Shown: positions 1 through 11,058 of the stretch, piece by piece
How positions within the stretch are numbered: position 1 is the stretch's first letter
Layout: every line of letters starts with the position of its first letter
Source: Parietaria judaica
Lineage: Eukaryota; Streptophyta; Magnoliopsida; Rosales; Urticaceae
Assembly: GCA_954871525.1 (NCBI GenBank)
Contig: OX940864.1
Span: 20,640,001-20,704,000, forward strand
Direction: 5' to 3'
Length of the DNA stretch: 64,000 bases
Notes under the pieces: generated by a model
Told to the model about the DNA's origin: nothing
The model's database searches: none
What the model saw: only the letters and a program-made list of their open reading frames with translations
Program-made: the position numbers and the translations under genes

Positions 1-1
1 A

Positions 2-595
2 GCAATCGGGATAAACTTGGGGGAGGATTACACTGATTATATAAAGGTTGTTAATGAAGCTTTTTATGAATTGTACAGTGAATACGACCGGCGGTTCCCA
101 GAGTTCAACGTGGAGGCGGAGCGAAGGGCAGTGATGGAAAGCCCAACCAAGACCGGCCTAGCATTTGTCCGGAGACTTAAGCAAAGACTGGATCGCGGAG
201 ATTCATCGGGATCCGGTACGCCACCGGCACGAGCGGAAGACACGGAAGGCGCACCGCAAGAATTGAAGCGGTACTACGGCCTGCGGATCGACGAGGACTC
301 CCTCGAGTTCGATGTGATTGGATGGTGGAAGAATCAACGGGAAAGATTTCCGATATTGGCGAGAATGGCGAGGGATATACTGTCCATCCCCATTTCAAGC
401 GTTGCTTCGGAGAGCGCATTCAGTTCGGCTCAGCATATAATCGACGACCGGAGGGCGTCAATTACCAACACACACCTCGAGCAAGCGGTGGTCTTGAACG
501 ATTGGATGTTCCGCAACCCCACTATCGCCCAATGGAACGAACCAACCGATCTGGAGAGGATGACTGAAAAGTTTAACGACTGGTTCCCCGAGTGA
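2..595 (+). CDS. hAT transposase, C-terminal fragment (RICESLEEPER type)
   Basis: The frame is open from the left edge (codon at 2-4) to TGA at 593-595, so the N-terminal zinc finger and most of the catalytic region lie outside the window. What remains is the end of the RNase H-like fold (VDYTDYIKVVN-type segment, here GEDYTDYIKVVNEAFYELY) and the hAT dimerisation domain, with the hallmark WW..N..RFPILARMARDIL and SVASESAFSSAQ stretches near residues 105-150. It would act in the nucleus, binding the element ends and catalysing cut-and-paste transposition. It is about 87% alike by eye to the ORF at 11,640-12,416. Whether the complete copy is functional cannot be judged from this window. Confidence 0.85.
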   Translation, partial: AIGINLGEDYTDYIKVVNEAFYELYSEYDRRFPEFNVEAERRAVMESPTKTGLAFVRRLKQRLDRGDSSGSGTPPARAEDTEGAPQELKRYYGLRIDEDSLEFDVIGWWKNQRERFPILARMARDILSIPISSVASESAFSSAQHIIDDRRASITNTHLEQAVVLNDWMFRNPTIAQWNEPTDLERMTEKFNDWFPE

Positions 596-604
596 CGCGA
601 TGTA

Positions 605-902
605 AACGCCAATATGATGTGCTCTTTCCTCTCTTGGTTTTATGTCCCTAAGGAGGGTTTTTCAAGAAAGGTTTTAGTGAGGCATCTTGTAATATTTACA
701 CTGAATATTTACAACTTCTTCCACCTTATTGTAATATTCACAATGAATAATACAACGCCAATATGATGTGCTCTTTCCTCTCTTGGTTTTATGTCCCTAA
801 GGAGGGTTTTTCAAGAAAGGTTTTAGTGAGGCATCTTGTAATATTTACACTGAATATTTACAACTTCTTCCACCTTATTGTAATATTCACAATGAATAAT
901 AC
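605..902 (+). repeat. Exact 149-bp tandem duplication inside the hAT element
   Basis: The block 605-753 is repeated head to tail at 754-902 with period 149, apparently without mismatch. The related copy at 11,059-13,030 has the block only once, so the duplication happened in this copy. It lies just downstream of the transposase stop codon. Confidence 0.92.
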
Positions 903-1914
903 AACTTTTTTTTAATATTTTGTTTTATCATATTTATTTATTTGTTTTAGATTTTTAATAATTATTAATATGTTACAAATTAATACTTATTAACATATCT
1001 TACAACTTAAAAATTAACATATAAATCAAAATTAATAATATGGTACAAAATAATTAATTATAACATACTAAAATATTAATTTTGAAATAAATAAAGTTTA
1101 AATAATAATTTTAAATAATTTAATACTTAAATTCGGATAAAAACTAATAAAATTAAACATTGGAAACAAAAAATAACTTTTGCCGCAGCCCTTTTTTTGG
1201 TCGAGAATCACCCTTCCTCGCTAAATCGCGACCACGTCGCGACGCATCGCGACCACCCTGCTCGCGATTTTGGCGACTTTCGTCGCGACTCATCGCGATG
1301 CACGAGTGTGCAGCACTAATTAGGGGGTTTTGCATATGTGCTCTTCGTTTTGTGTATAATCGATTATTTTAATAGTAATAGCAAATGTTAGCATTATGAA
1401 TTAGATCTTTTTCATTTAAATATTTTGTTTTTGATATTGAATCGTTTGGTACAACTTAATTTTTTTTTAAAAAAAATTAATATTATTTTGTTTAAATTAA
1501 AACAGTAGTTGTAACAAAAGTTGATTTAGCGTTTAGTAAAATAAATATATTAGAATAAAAAGACTAAAATAAACTAAAAAACGTGTTTTTGTTTTAGAAA
1601 AAACAAAAAAACTACGAATCCTAGTTTTTACAACTCATGTACAAAAATCAAAATTACTTTTGTATTTTTTGTAACAACAATTTTATCAAATACTAAAAAG
1701 GTAGTTTAGTTTATTGAAAATTGAAAATTTGATACATAATTAATTAATTGATCCTAATTAATAATTAACTAAGAAAAACTTGATAAAGTAGTATAGAATT
1801 TATAATTTATAAAATAAATAGATTTATGTTTTCATAATTTATAAAATAATACTTTCAATTATTTTTGAATAAAAATACCCTTAATGATAACTTTTTTTCT
1901 CGATTTCCTACCAC

Positions 1915-2170
1915 GGGCTGGAAGATAGCCTAATTTTTTTATTGGCTATACATTTACGTAAAATAAGCTAAAAATTTGGCTACCTTAAATTGAAGATAGC
2001 TAAAAAAAATTAGGCTCTCTTGGGTCCAAAGATAGCAAAAAAATTTGAGCAATCTTTGAACTCAAGATAGCAAATAAATTTAGCTATCTTGGACTGAAGA
2101 TAGCCCAAATATTCGACAATCTTAGGTCGGAGATAATCGAATTTTTGGCCATGTCACGTGCAAGATAGTA
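1915..2170. repeat. Degenerate GATAGC/AAATTT repeats
   Basis: A run of irregular repeats of about 30-45 bp built around AAGATAGC followed by an A/T-rich stretch, five to six copies in alternating degrees of decay. No terminal repeats or coding potential were seen. The rest of 1,319-2,500 is AT-rich with nothing recognisable. Confidence 0.5.
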
Positions 2171-2892
2171 AAACAAAAAAGTTTGTCTTTTTCCAACACC
2201 CAAAAACTAAATGTTTTTTTTTTCTTCTTCTTTTGATTTATAATTTGAGAAATTACACCAAATAGCTAATTTCAATCGTTTATTTTGTATTTCATCTACA
2301 CTTTTTATTCTCTTTGCAAAATAACCAATTTTAATGATTTAGCATTTTAATATCATATTTCATTCCTATATTACCCTTTTAATTAACCACGATTTTAACA
2401 AATTTTTTATAATTAATTTTCGAAATAAATGTGGCTTAAATACAATCGAATTAATTTTTTAAAAGATTTGTTATTAATAGAGCAAATTTGAGGGTATTAA
2501 ATGGGTATTAAATGCTTAATTTATGGGTTGGCTTATTCAACCATCTCCTTTTTTTTCTCTCTCTTTGATCGCTCACTCTCTCTCTCTCTTTGATCACACT
2601 CTCTCTCTCTCTCGCTGCGTGAAAACGTCCACTGTCGCCAAGCCTTCCTTGCCGCCGCAAACCTCGCGAACAGAGCCGAACTCCTCCCCTCACTCATCAA
2701 GGCGGCACAGATCTTCTCCTCCAATCTCTCGACGTCTCCTCCGCGCCATGCGGCCACTGTTGCCAGTTCCTGCGGAGCTCCAGATTTCCATCGCCGATGA
2801 TTAATTCGGCGATCCAATCCGGTTCAATCACGACGACCAATAGGCTAAGTCAGATCACGATGGTCAATGACCCAAAGCCAAAGGCAACACCG

Positions 2893-3149
2893 TTTTCTCT
2901 TCCAGCGTTCACTTCGTATAATAAAGGCCTCAACATTGATCCGACCAACGACGCTCTGAAGTCCACCTTGGCCGATGCTGAAGCGGCCGCGGCGAGAACA
3001 TCTTGATCATGCACAAAGCCGCTGAATTCGACGACGCGTTCGCCGGCCTGGAGATGTGGGTTAAGCTTACGGCGGATCCGGCGATAACGATGTATTTGGA
3101 GGAACCAAACTTTTTGACGGAGGTGGGGAAGACACACTTCCTCGAATGA
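2893..3149 (+). pseudogene. HOP/STI1 co-chaperone fragment, broken
   Basis: Two adjacent pieces resemble plant HSP70-HSP90 organising protein (HOP/STI1). The first, ending at the stop near 3006, reads YNKGLNIDPTNDALKSTLAD then AEAAAARTS, matching the end of the first TPR domain. The second, 3027-3149 in another frame, reads FDDAFAGLEMWVKLTADPAI and continues to a TGA, matching the start of the first DP domain. In intact HOP the two are contiguous in one frame with an NPFGDAF-type linker, so this copy has a frameshift/linker loss and lacks everything before and after. No intron is seen inside the fragment. The upstream sequence at 2,620-2,800 is GC-rich and may be more of the same relic, but I could not match it. 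Confidence 0.72.
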
Positions 3150-3159
3150 TTCGCGAGGA

Positions 3160-6025
3160 ATGAGTTCATTGATTCGTGTTAATATCCCTTTTAATACAGT
3201 GTATTTTTGTGTTTTTGTGTATATTCATGTTTAGTTTTTTATTTGTTTTGGTTTATTGTTTATCTTCTGTTTGTTTTTATTTATTTATTTATTTGTGTAA
3301 TGTCCGTTTATTTCATTCTGATATTGCCTTTTTGAAAATCTCTTTATTAATCCATGTTTTTATATTATAAATTCACCAATTACAAAACCACAATTTTTGT
3401 TGCTTTATTATTTAATTAAACAAAAATAAATGTAACAATTACACCTAATATTTTAACATATTACGCGTAATACTTTCAAAAAATGAATCAGTTGCAAACT
3501 TGCAATTTCATTAGGTGCATTAACTGATATTGACGTGCATTAAGAGATATTAATTCTATCAACGGATATTAACCACATATATTAACATATATTAACTACG
3601 TATATTAATATAAAAATATTTATAAAAAAAAACAAAGAGTGAATTGTGGGGGAATCGTGGAGTGCAGGTGGATGAATAAAATTTGGCATGAATTGTGGGC
3701 TCTAGTCAATCATGTTTAAAACAAATTTTTAATTTTGGAATTTATATATTTGTTTCTTAATTTATTATTTTATTAATTTAAAAAAATTAAAATAAATTCA
3801 TACCATATAATTAGGAGCATTTAAATATAAATATTTAAATCTGAATTTTAATATTAATTATTATTGATAACAGAAGTAGATAAGCCTTTTTATAATGATT
3901 AATATGGTTAATTGACAATTTTAAAATATTAACCTAACACTGATTATTTTACAAATATCAAGTTTCAATTTGACTAGTTTGCTATAGTGCCCTTATAATT
4001 TTAATTTTCCTAAATCAAAATTATAACATTGGAATTTATAAAAATACATGCTAAAATTAGAAGAAGAAGAAAAAAAAAATCAATCCATCACTCATAGTCT
4101 TTGTGCCTGCGTGTAATCCAAACATCTAAGTATCAACAAAACGCAAAAAATGTAGATGCGCAAATCATAAAAGTTCATACGAAAGAGAGAGAAACTTGAT
4201 AAAAAAAAAAAGAGGTGCAAATAGAGGAAAAGTGAATGTGAATGTATATAAAATACTCTAAGAATATTTTTGTCTAAAAAGATAGAAAGTGTTATTTTAT
4301 CAATTATAGAAAACGAAGTGTTACTTTTACCAATTAGTGACAAATTAAGTGTTATATTGATCAAGTTCTCTTAACTAGTTACTATGACATTCCCACCATA
4401 TAATAATCAAATTTTCTCTCACATGCTTCTAATATTAAATTATCATGGGCCCGTCCCATTAATTTAATATGTCTCCTGATTTAATTAATACAACTGAACT
4501 ATAGATTAAATCATTAAATTAAATATATTAATAACAAACCATTTATCGAAATGAATAATTTATAATTGGAGAAAGAATTATTGAAATTAGATATTGCAAC
4601 AACGTTCATAATGACTACTTTTTCTAATTATATCGTTTTCTTGTAGTTATATTTTTGGCGACTAATTCTGGCAAAACTCACAGAAGTTTTGAATTTTAGT
4701 AACCAAGTTCCAAAAGCTCTGTCTGCCATATGTTGATTATCAAATTCAATATATATCCTTTACAGAGATACATCGGAGACTAAGGACTTAAGCTTCAGTA
4801 CTGAACACACGCTCATATATTCTTCTTTATTTATTAAAATGTCCATACTGATACAAGCAAAATCATGTTCTCAACCTTTCATTGAAATGACCAACTAAGA
4901 TAAATGAATTACCATTTTACCCCTTAGTATTTTTTTTTCTTCCTTTAACTCCATTGATCATTGTAAATGACTTCCTTATGCTATCCAGATTATAAGTTGT
5001 GAATGTGACAATCATCAATATCTTGAGCCAAGAAAGAAAGAAAATGATAAGTTGTGCAATCCAGCTAGGCAATGCGATGTGTTGGTTGGACATTCCCGAG
5101 ATTGTGCACGTATGAGAGTGTATAGTCATCGAAGATCATACACCTATAGAATTGTACGATTAATCAGGCTTAAAATAATTGATTGGTACTACTTATGTCA
5201 ATCAAATGCATCTTCTTTTAGTAGGTCATTCGAATGAACTCCAAAGTTAAATGTGCTTGACCTCGAGTGACTTTATAAGAATGAAGTTTGTCAGGAAGCA
5301 TGAAGAAAAAGCACGATGTAAAGACTCGTGTCGACCTGTGAGACAATCGTCAATTCGATAGAACAACCATAGTTACACTACCTAAAGGGTTTAAATATGA
5401 CTTCTCTCGGTACCCAATTTACGCGTTTTGGGGGATTATTAGTAGAAAATGTGAGTGATATACATTGAGGACACTAGTCTTACTAAAAAGGGGATGAAAG
5501 AAGAACCTTTGAGCTTTGGAGTCATTCAAATATAAGGTTCATTTAGTCAGATTTAAGTCAATACGGCATTTTCGTATTATCTCTACCTTTATTTTGTATG
5601 CTTCCTTAGATAAAATTAAAAATTAAAAAAAAAAAGAGTAGAAATTAAAAAAATCTCAAATTAAATAAAGAAACAAAAAAAGAAAGAAAGAAAAGTGGCT
5701 TCATGTAGCATTACAAATGTTACTTAAAATTTAAGTCGTGAAGATAAAAATATTTGGATGAACATGAAAGTCTAGAAAACAACAAGTCTTCTAAATGAGT
5801 ATAGTATAATAATCTAAGTTTATAAAGAAGAAACAGAAATTCTAAGATTTTATTGGAAACATCTTCTATGTTACATGAGCTGAAATCAAATTAAGCTTAA
5901 GGAACATTTAAGTTAAGAGGAATCAAATGCTTACTCTATTTCTCGCATGAGGTGGAACCAATTTAAGTAAGCTTTTTCTTAGGACATTAAGAGAAATTAA
6001 TTGATACCTACTAATAATTTGCTAC
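3160..6025. other. AT-rich intergenic DNA, no gene seen
   Basis: Only short ORFs in low-complexity DNA. The stretch at about 4,370-5,600 has a more mixed composition typical of decayed LTR retrotransposon sequence, but no TG...CA ends or coding domain could be fixed. Confidence 0.6.
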
Positions 6026-6034
6026 GTTATTTTA

Positions 6035-6881
6035 GAGGTGTTAAATGGACCGGACCGGACCGGCCCAAGCCCACCCATCTCGAATCGTAAAAAAAAGAGG
6101 GTTCACCTCACCCCACCCCATCTTGTATTTTTATGGGCCGAGCCAAGATCGTCCATGTCGATAAAGTCATGTTGGGTTATGCTTTCAAAGGCTTTCCCCG
6201 AGCCCTCCCCATCCCGCTCAAAAAACCCTTCCCACCTTGCCCCGAAGCCCACTTAAACACGTCCTCTGACCAACTAAAACCCACCCTAAACCCCATTTAA
6301 AGTTCTTTAATTAATTTCAACATTCTATAATATCAATTGCAATTTCTTAATGAATTAAACAATTTCCACATTTACTAATTGCAATTAAAATTTATAATTC
6401 ATTAATTTCAATTTCACAATCATTTGTCACTTTACCAAATTATTTTCTAATTTTGTTATTCACTAATTAATTTTAAAATCACTATTATAATTTACTATTA
6501 ACTAAACACTTTCTTATTCACTATTTAACCTCTCAATTTCAATATCCACAAATCAATTTAAAGATTAATTAACTTTTAATTCTCATTTTTATTTTATAAT
6601 TCGTAAACCCAACTTCATAACGCCTTGCAACGACCCAACCCGTTATATCTTGTAAGAGACCCACGAAACTCAATCCGTGAAAGCCCAATAATCTAAATCT
6701 GTAAAACCCGCCTCGCCCCGTCCCGTGACATCGTGGGTTGGGGTTCATGAACCGGGTGGGCCTTGATGGCTCTTTCAAAACCCGCCCACCCGCCCCGCAA
6801 ATTAATTTGGGAGGCCAAGCCCGTTTGGGCCTAACGGATTATGGGCTGGGCAGACCCGCTCCGGCTCCTTGACACCTTTAT
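6035..6881. mobile_element. Non-autonomous hAT-like element (about 850 bp)
   Basis: Inverted ends AGGTGTTAA (left, 6036) and TTGACACCT (right, ending near 6878) are flanked by the direct repeat GTTATTTTAG at 6026-6035 and 6882-6891. The exact edge is uncertain by 2-4 bp because the terminal repeats are offset. The subterminal parts are rich in CCGG/GGCCC motifs (6048-6290 and 6590-6860) and the centre is AT-rich. No transposase coding is present. The AGGTGTYAA end and a duplication of about 8 bp fit the hAT superfamily. Confidence 0.75.
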
Positions 6882-7302
6882 GTTATTTTAGAGTTTAAAA
6901 AAGAAAACAATTCTAACGAAATCTCAATTCTAATTGTTGTTTCCTAGTAAATTGTGATGTCATTTATTAGTTCTTTAAAAATCAGTTTTGAAAATACTCA
7001 TTGTTTGGATAATACGTTCTGTTTGCAATGCATATCTGTAAAATAATTATGAAGAAAAAAAAAAGTCACATTTTGTTAGATTGGAAGAAAAAAAAAACCA
7101 TCAATAGAGTAATTTATTTCTTCCTTATATATCGTAGAAAATGTAGGAAGCCAAGCAACCAATACCGATAAGTGACAACCAAGAAACAGATAATTCGCAT
7201 TAAAAAAGAAAAAGCAAAAAAAAGGAAACCAAACTAGTACTACTCTATGTAATGATTATAATCCATGTATAAATTGTAAATAATAAAAAGGGGCAAATAG
7301 CC

Positions 7303-7808
7303 AAATAGCCAAACTTCAAACACTAATTAGTCAAATAACCAAATAGCCAAACTTCAAACACTAATTAGTCAAATAGCCAATGTTTTAATTAATATTGTCA
7401 AATAGTCAATTAACCACGTTAATAAATCACGAAAGACTGGATTACCCTTGTATTAACGTGTATTAACGTGGTTAATTTGTTTAAAAATAAATTATTATTT
7501 TTTTTGAAAAAAAAAATAAATTTTTTGTTAAAATTTTAATCACGATTTTTTATTTTTAAACAAATTAACTTCGTTAATACACTTTAAAAGGGTATTATAG
7601 GTATAAAATATGTTATTATACAAGTAAATATTCTTATTTTTAAGAAAAAATAACTTACTTAATACACGTTAATAAACGTTAATACACGTTAATATGTTAA
7701 AAGGGTATGATAGGTATAAAATATGTTATTAAATAACCATTTGGCTATTTTGCAAAGAAAAAGGAAAGGTTGGCTATTTGGCTAATCAAACGTTTCAATT
7801 TGGCTATC
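7303..7808. mobile_element. MITE-like element with imperfect inverted ends
   Basis: The left end carries ATAGCCAAACTTCAAAC and the right end its imperfect inverse (GATAGCCAAATTGAAACG on the other strand, about 7,765-7,808). The left end is duplicated in tandem with period 38 (7303-7340 and 7341-7370). The interior is AT-rich and repeats ACGTTAATA-type words. Superfamily not assigned. Confidence 0.55.
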
Positions 7809-8182
7809 TCATGCAATATCTCTAATAAAAAATTAGAGCCATAAATATCGAATAAAGAAAATATATAGATTTTGATTTTTATTCTTATAGATAAAAAAAA
7901 ATTACAATACAATTAAAAAAAAAAAAAAAAAAACCTTGCGTGATACGTTTATATATATATATGTGTGTGTGAAGTTTGGGAGTAGTTCAAGAGTCTAGTG
8001 TATGCATATCATACTTATCTACATAATAATTATTACTGTCTCGTTATTATCTTATAATACATCTTTTTCGGAAGAAGAAGGAAACCCTTGAACCAGTTTG
8101 AACGTAACGTAGTGCTACTATCTCCGACATCAATGGCCATTGCTCTCAACATGGTCGCTTAGGCTCCAAACACAACCATTTC

Positions 8183-9964
8183 TTGCACTTTCTTGACGAC
8201 CAAGACGCTGACTCCCAAACCTTCATGCCGCTGCCGCAATTCCTCGGTTCAGTCCCCGGCGCGGAGGCGCAACTGCCGCTGACAGGGCAGCTTGGTTTCG
8301 CAACCGGGGAGCCTCTAACCACGCCGTTTTCTGCCAAAAGACGGCGGACCGCCCTCTTTAGCCCTTCCGAGAGTGCTCATGATTATACGCGTCGCTTTAT
8401 TCCCGATAAAGATTTGGGGGTGTCTCCTCCGCCATTTACGGACGTTGGTTCTTGGCAGATTCCGTCGTCATCGCTCGTGACTGACTTTGCACCGTTTCCT
8501 TCGCCGTTATCTTGCGTTGATTCTTGGCAGATTTCTCCAAAGCTCGAGAGAGCTAGCGGTTTGCCATCTCCTCCGCTGTTTCCCGGTAGTGACCCCAGGA
8601 AGATTTCGTCATTATTAGAGACTCACGGGACAGAATTTCCCCAGCCATATCCGGGCAGTAACTCCGGGCAGATTCCTCCATTGCTGGAGACTTATGGTAC
8701 GTCGTTTCTCGACAGTGTTCCAGGGAAGATTCCGTCATTACTAGATAATTATAGTATGCTGTTACCTCAGCCATTTCTCGGCAGTGATCCCGGGTTGCTA
8801 GATAATTACGGTACGAGTCGGAGTAGTAATTCCAGGAAGACTCCCCCGTCTTTTCACACTTACAGTATGCCGTTTCCTCAGCCATTTCTCGGGAGTGATC
8901 CCGGAATGATTCAGCCACCGCTCGAGACAAACAGTACTGCACTTCTTCAGCCGTTTCTCGGCAGTAATACCGGGATGACTCAGCCATTGCTCGAGACTAA
9001 TGGTACTGCATTCCAGCCGTTTCTCGGCAATGATCTTCGGATGATTGAGCCATCGCTCGAGACTTATGGCACTGCATTTCAGCAGTTTCTTGGCGGTGAG
9101 CCCGGGAAAATTCAGCCATCACTTGAGATTTATGGCACTGCATTTCCGCCGTTCCTCGGCAGTGATCCAGGGATGATTCAACCATCGCTCGAGATTAACA
9201 GAACTGCATTTCCTCAACCGTTTCTCGGCAGTAATCCAGGGAAGATTCAGCCATCACTCGAGACTAACCATACTGCATTTCCTCAGCCATTTCTCGGCAA
9301 CAGTCCCTGGAAAATTCAGCCATCGCTCAAGACTAACGGTACTGCATTTCGTCAACCGTTTCTCGGAAGTAATCCTGGGAAGATTCAGCCATCACTCGAG
9401 ACTAACAGTACTGCATATCCTCAGCCGTTTCTCGAGAGTGATCCCGAAAAGATTCAACCATCGCTCGAGACTAATTGTACTGCATTTCAACCGTTTCTTG
9501 GCAGTGATCCCAGGAAGATTCAGCCATCGCTTGGGACAAACGATTTATCATATCCTCAGCCGTCCCACGGCAGTCATCTCGACAAGATTCTATTACCGCT
9601 GGAGAGCTCCGGTATTCTAAATCTCTCTCCAAACGAGGATTCTAAGCCGATGAGTCCACCATCACTCAAAACTGAACTTTCTCGAGCTCTTTCACGTGCG
9701 ACGCCGCCTCGTCCGATGATTCCAAGCCCGCCGCTTACTTCCCCAACGCTGGAAATTGATTATTCATCGCTGATTCCACCACATCTCTCCATTGATCCAA
9801 AGCAATATTCTCCACAGATTGTCAGTGGTTCAACGAAGCTTAAACTGCCACCCAACGACGACATCGACTCTCGGCAGTTTCCTTCACCGATTCGCGAAAC
9901 TGACCCGGCCCTGTCGATTTTCTCACGAGACAGTGATTCTCCGCTTGATAGAGTTAGAATTTGA
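8183..9964 (+). CDS. 593-codon repeat ORF inside the serpin relic (function unknown)
   Basis: An uninterrupted frame of 593 codons; the first in-frame ATG is at 8225, giving about 579 residues starting MPLPQFLGS. From about 8,565 to 9,610 it consists of some 15-16 copies of a 22-24-residue unit, roughly PFLGSxPGKIQPSLETNxTA. Many units carry an N-x-T triplet (NST, NGT, NRT, NHT, NCT). The protein is rich in Pro, Ser, Gly and Leu and has no signal peptide or membrane segment. The front (FLDDQDAD) derives from a serpin, read after a frame shift. The long open frame despite repeat expansion could mean selection, or only that in-phase unit duplication spreads a stop-free unit. It may be untranslated; its status as a gene is uncertain. 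Confidence 0.45.
   Translation: MHFLDDQDADSQTFMPLPQFLGSVPGAEAQLPLTGQLGFATGEPLTTPFSAKRRRTALFSPSESAHDYTRRFIPDKDLGVSPPPFTDVGSWQIPSSSLVTDFAPFPSPLSCVDSWQISPKLERASGLPSPPLFPGSDPRKISSLLETHGTEFPQPYPGSNSGQIPPLLETYGTSFLDSVPGKIPSLLDNYSMLLPQPFLGSDPGLLDNYGTSRSSNSRKTPPSFHTYSMPFPQPFLGSDPGMIQPPLETNSTALLQPFLGSNTGMTQPLLETNGTAFQPFLGNDLRMIEPSLETYGTAFQQFLGGEPGKIQPSLEIYGTAFPPFLGSDPGMIQPSLEINRTAFPQPFLGSNPGKIQPSLETNHTAFPQPFLGNSPWKIQPSLKTNGTAFRQPFLGSNPGKIQPSLETNSTAYPQPFLESDPEKIQPSLETNCTAFQPFLGSDPRKIQPSLGTNDLSYPQPSHGSHLDKILLPLESSGILNLSPNEDSKPMSPPSLKTELSRALSRATPPRPMIPSPPLTSPTLEIDYSSLIPPHLSIDPKQYSPQIVSGSTKLKLPPNDDIDSRQFPSPIRETDPALSIFSRDSDSPLDRVRI
8565..9610 (+). repeat. Tandem repeat array, 66-72-bp unit
   Basis: About 15-16 imperfect direct copies of a 66-72-bp unit with conserved words CAGCCATCGCTCGAGAC and TTTCTCGGCAGT. 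Unit lengths differ by whole codons, which preserves the reading frame. Central units (about 8,930-9,480) are the most alike, outer ones more diverged, as expected from expansion by unequal crossing over. Confidence 0.9.
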
Positions 9965-10406
9965 TTATTAATAATTTTCTATAATTGATAAGTTGTTAGT
10001 TAGAAACTTACTAATTATAGAAAGTTGTTAATATAATTCTAAGGTTAGGTAATTTTGTATTGGATTAATGTAGCTATTATGGTTGTAATTTTTATTTATT
10101 TTCATTCTGTTTTACAAGCTTGTTATTTTGTATAAATACCATTGCTAATTTTTGTGCTACTAATCGATGAAGCTCTAGTAAAATTCAATGCACAAAGTAT
10201 TTCTTCTTCGTGAAAGATTAAACTCCAACACCGCCGTTCTCTCAACCGCTGGATTGTCAGTCAGCCATTAGGAGACCGGACCCGATCGTCTTTATTGCAA
10301 ACGCTGTTTTGGTTGATAATGATCGTTCTCATAATTTCAAGCCAGCTTTCCTAGAGATCGCCGGGTCAGTTTACAAGGTTCTTATGAACGTCAATTATGT
10401 CAATTA

Positions 10407-11050
10407 GGTTTTTTCCTAACAATTTCGATATACAAAAAAACATAGAAAGAAAAACTTTTACCGATGAAGCCAACCCAACTTATCGAGGAGCTTGCATTGA
10501 CGTTTTTGGAGCGTTACAAAAGATGGTCACGCAAGGCCTAACTTCTAGGGGGCGTGACTTTTTACTCGAGTGTCTGTTTGAGCGTTCAACATATCAAATC
10601 TGAGCTCAGGATATATCTACCCAAAGTTCTAAATACCGTTACCAAAGAGAACAACCAATGATTCAATTTTATTTCGTGTTTACTGATGGTTTGATTTTAC
10701 GGGTTTACTAATGGATAACGAGTTTACCTAAAGGCTTTTTGTAAGGTTTACCGATGAGTTTTGATTAAATAATAATATTTACACTATATATGCAATTTTA
10801 TATAAAATAAAAATAAGGGCTTTAAATGCAATTATGAAACAAATATATGTGTAATTTAATATAACATAAGGGTATAATTACTATTTTAATACAAATATAG
10901 AGTTATAATTGCAATTTAAAAAAGGATAAATGAAGCAAATGCCCATTTATGACTCAAGGTTTTAAAAAAATGCACATTTCTATTTATGGCAATCAAAACC
11001 ACCAACTAAATAAAATATAGACCAATATACCCTTTTGTTTCTTGACGTGT
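10407..11050. other. No gene seen; possible end of an older transposon
   Basis: AT-rich DNA. The words CAAATGCCC and a run of A/T near 10,930-10,990 resemble, inverted, the sequence near 14,820-14,870, which might be the two ends of an older Mutator-like element that received the hAT insertion at 11,059. Confidence 0.3.
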
Positions 11051-11058
11051 TAAATTAG

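Larger units (their letters stand above)
1..1318 (+). mobile_element. hAT transposon, 3' part (left end outside window)
   Basis: The right part of a hAT-superfamily DNA transposon. It contains the C-terminal transposase ORF, an AT-rich 3' region with a 149-bp tandem duplication, and a GC-rich subterminal zone at about 1190-1300 packed with CGCGAC/GTCGCG motifs. The terminal CAGCACTA at 1311-1318 is a diverged form of the CAGCTCTA end of the related copies at 11,059 and 56,384. The 3' region from about 905 to 1190 reappears in reverse orientation at about 11,200-11,470, so the two copies are the same family. The left end and the target-site duplication cannot be seen. Confidence 0.8.
8106..10406 (+). 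pseudogene. Decayed serpin gene with massively expanded internal repeat
   Basis: The start of the relic, 8106-8162, reads NVVLLSPTSMAIALNMVA then TAG, clearly the serpin helix B/s6B segment seen as SPTTMTIALNMVA in the neighbour at 18,399. A shift then moves the following FLDDQDAD segment (serpin FLDAQDID) into another frame, which stays open for 1.8 kb as repeats. A late exon-1 piece resumes at 10,288-10,406 (VFIANAVLVDNDRSHNFKPA, then SVYKV), matching the AVWVDRS..LKPTF..SVYKA segment, and ends in TAG. No second exon with a reactive-centre loop follows. The usual start codon also seems lost: the position matching ATGAGTTCC near 8,063 reads ATCTTTTTC. As a serpin it is dead; the repeat ORF inside is listed separately. 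Confidence 0.8.

Noticed and set aside
2533..3169. Antisense ORFs of about 80-95 codons over the HOP/STI1 relic
   Set aside because: The plus strand shows clear homology to HOP; the antisense frames match nothing and follow from GC-rich coding DNA.
8553..9185. Two antisense ORFs (144 and 62 codons) with repeats such as ESSxDHCRETAEM
   Set aside because: They are the reverse-strand reading of the 66-72-bp repeat array. Repeats of a stop-free unit produce open frames on both strands. The plus strand frame is longer and carries the serpin-derived front.
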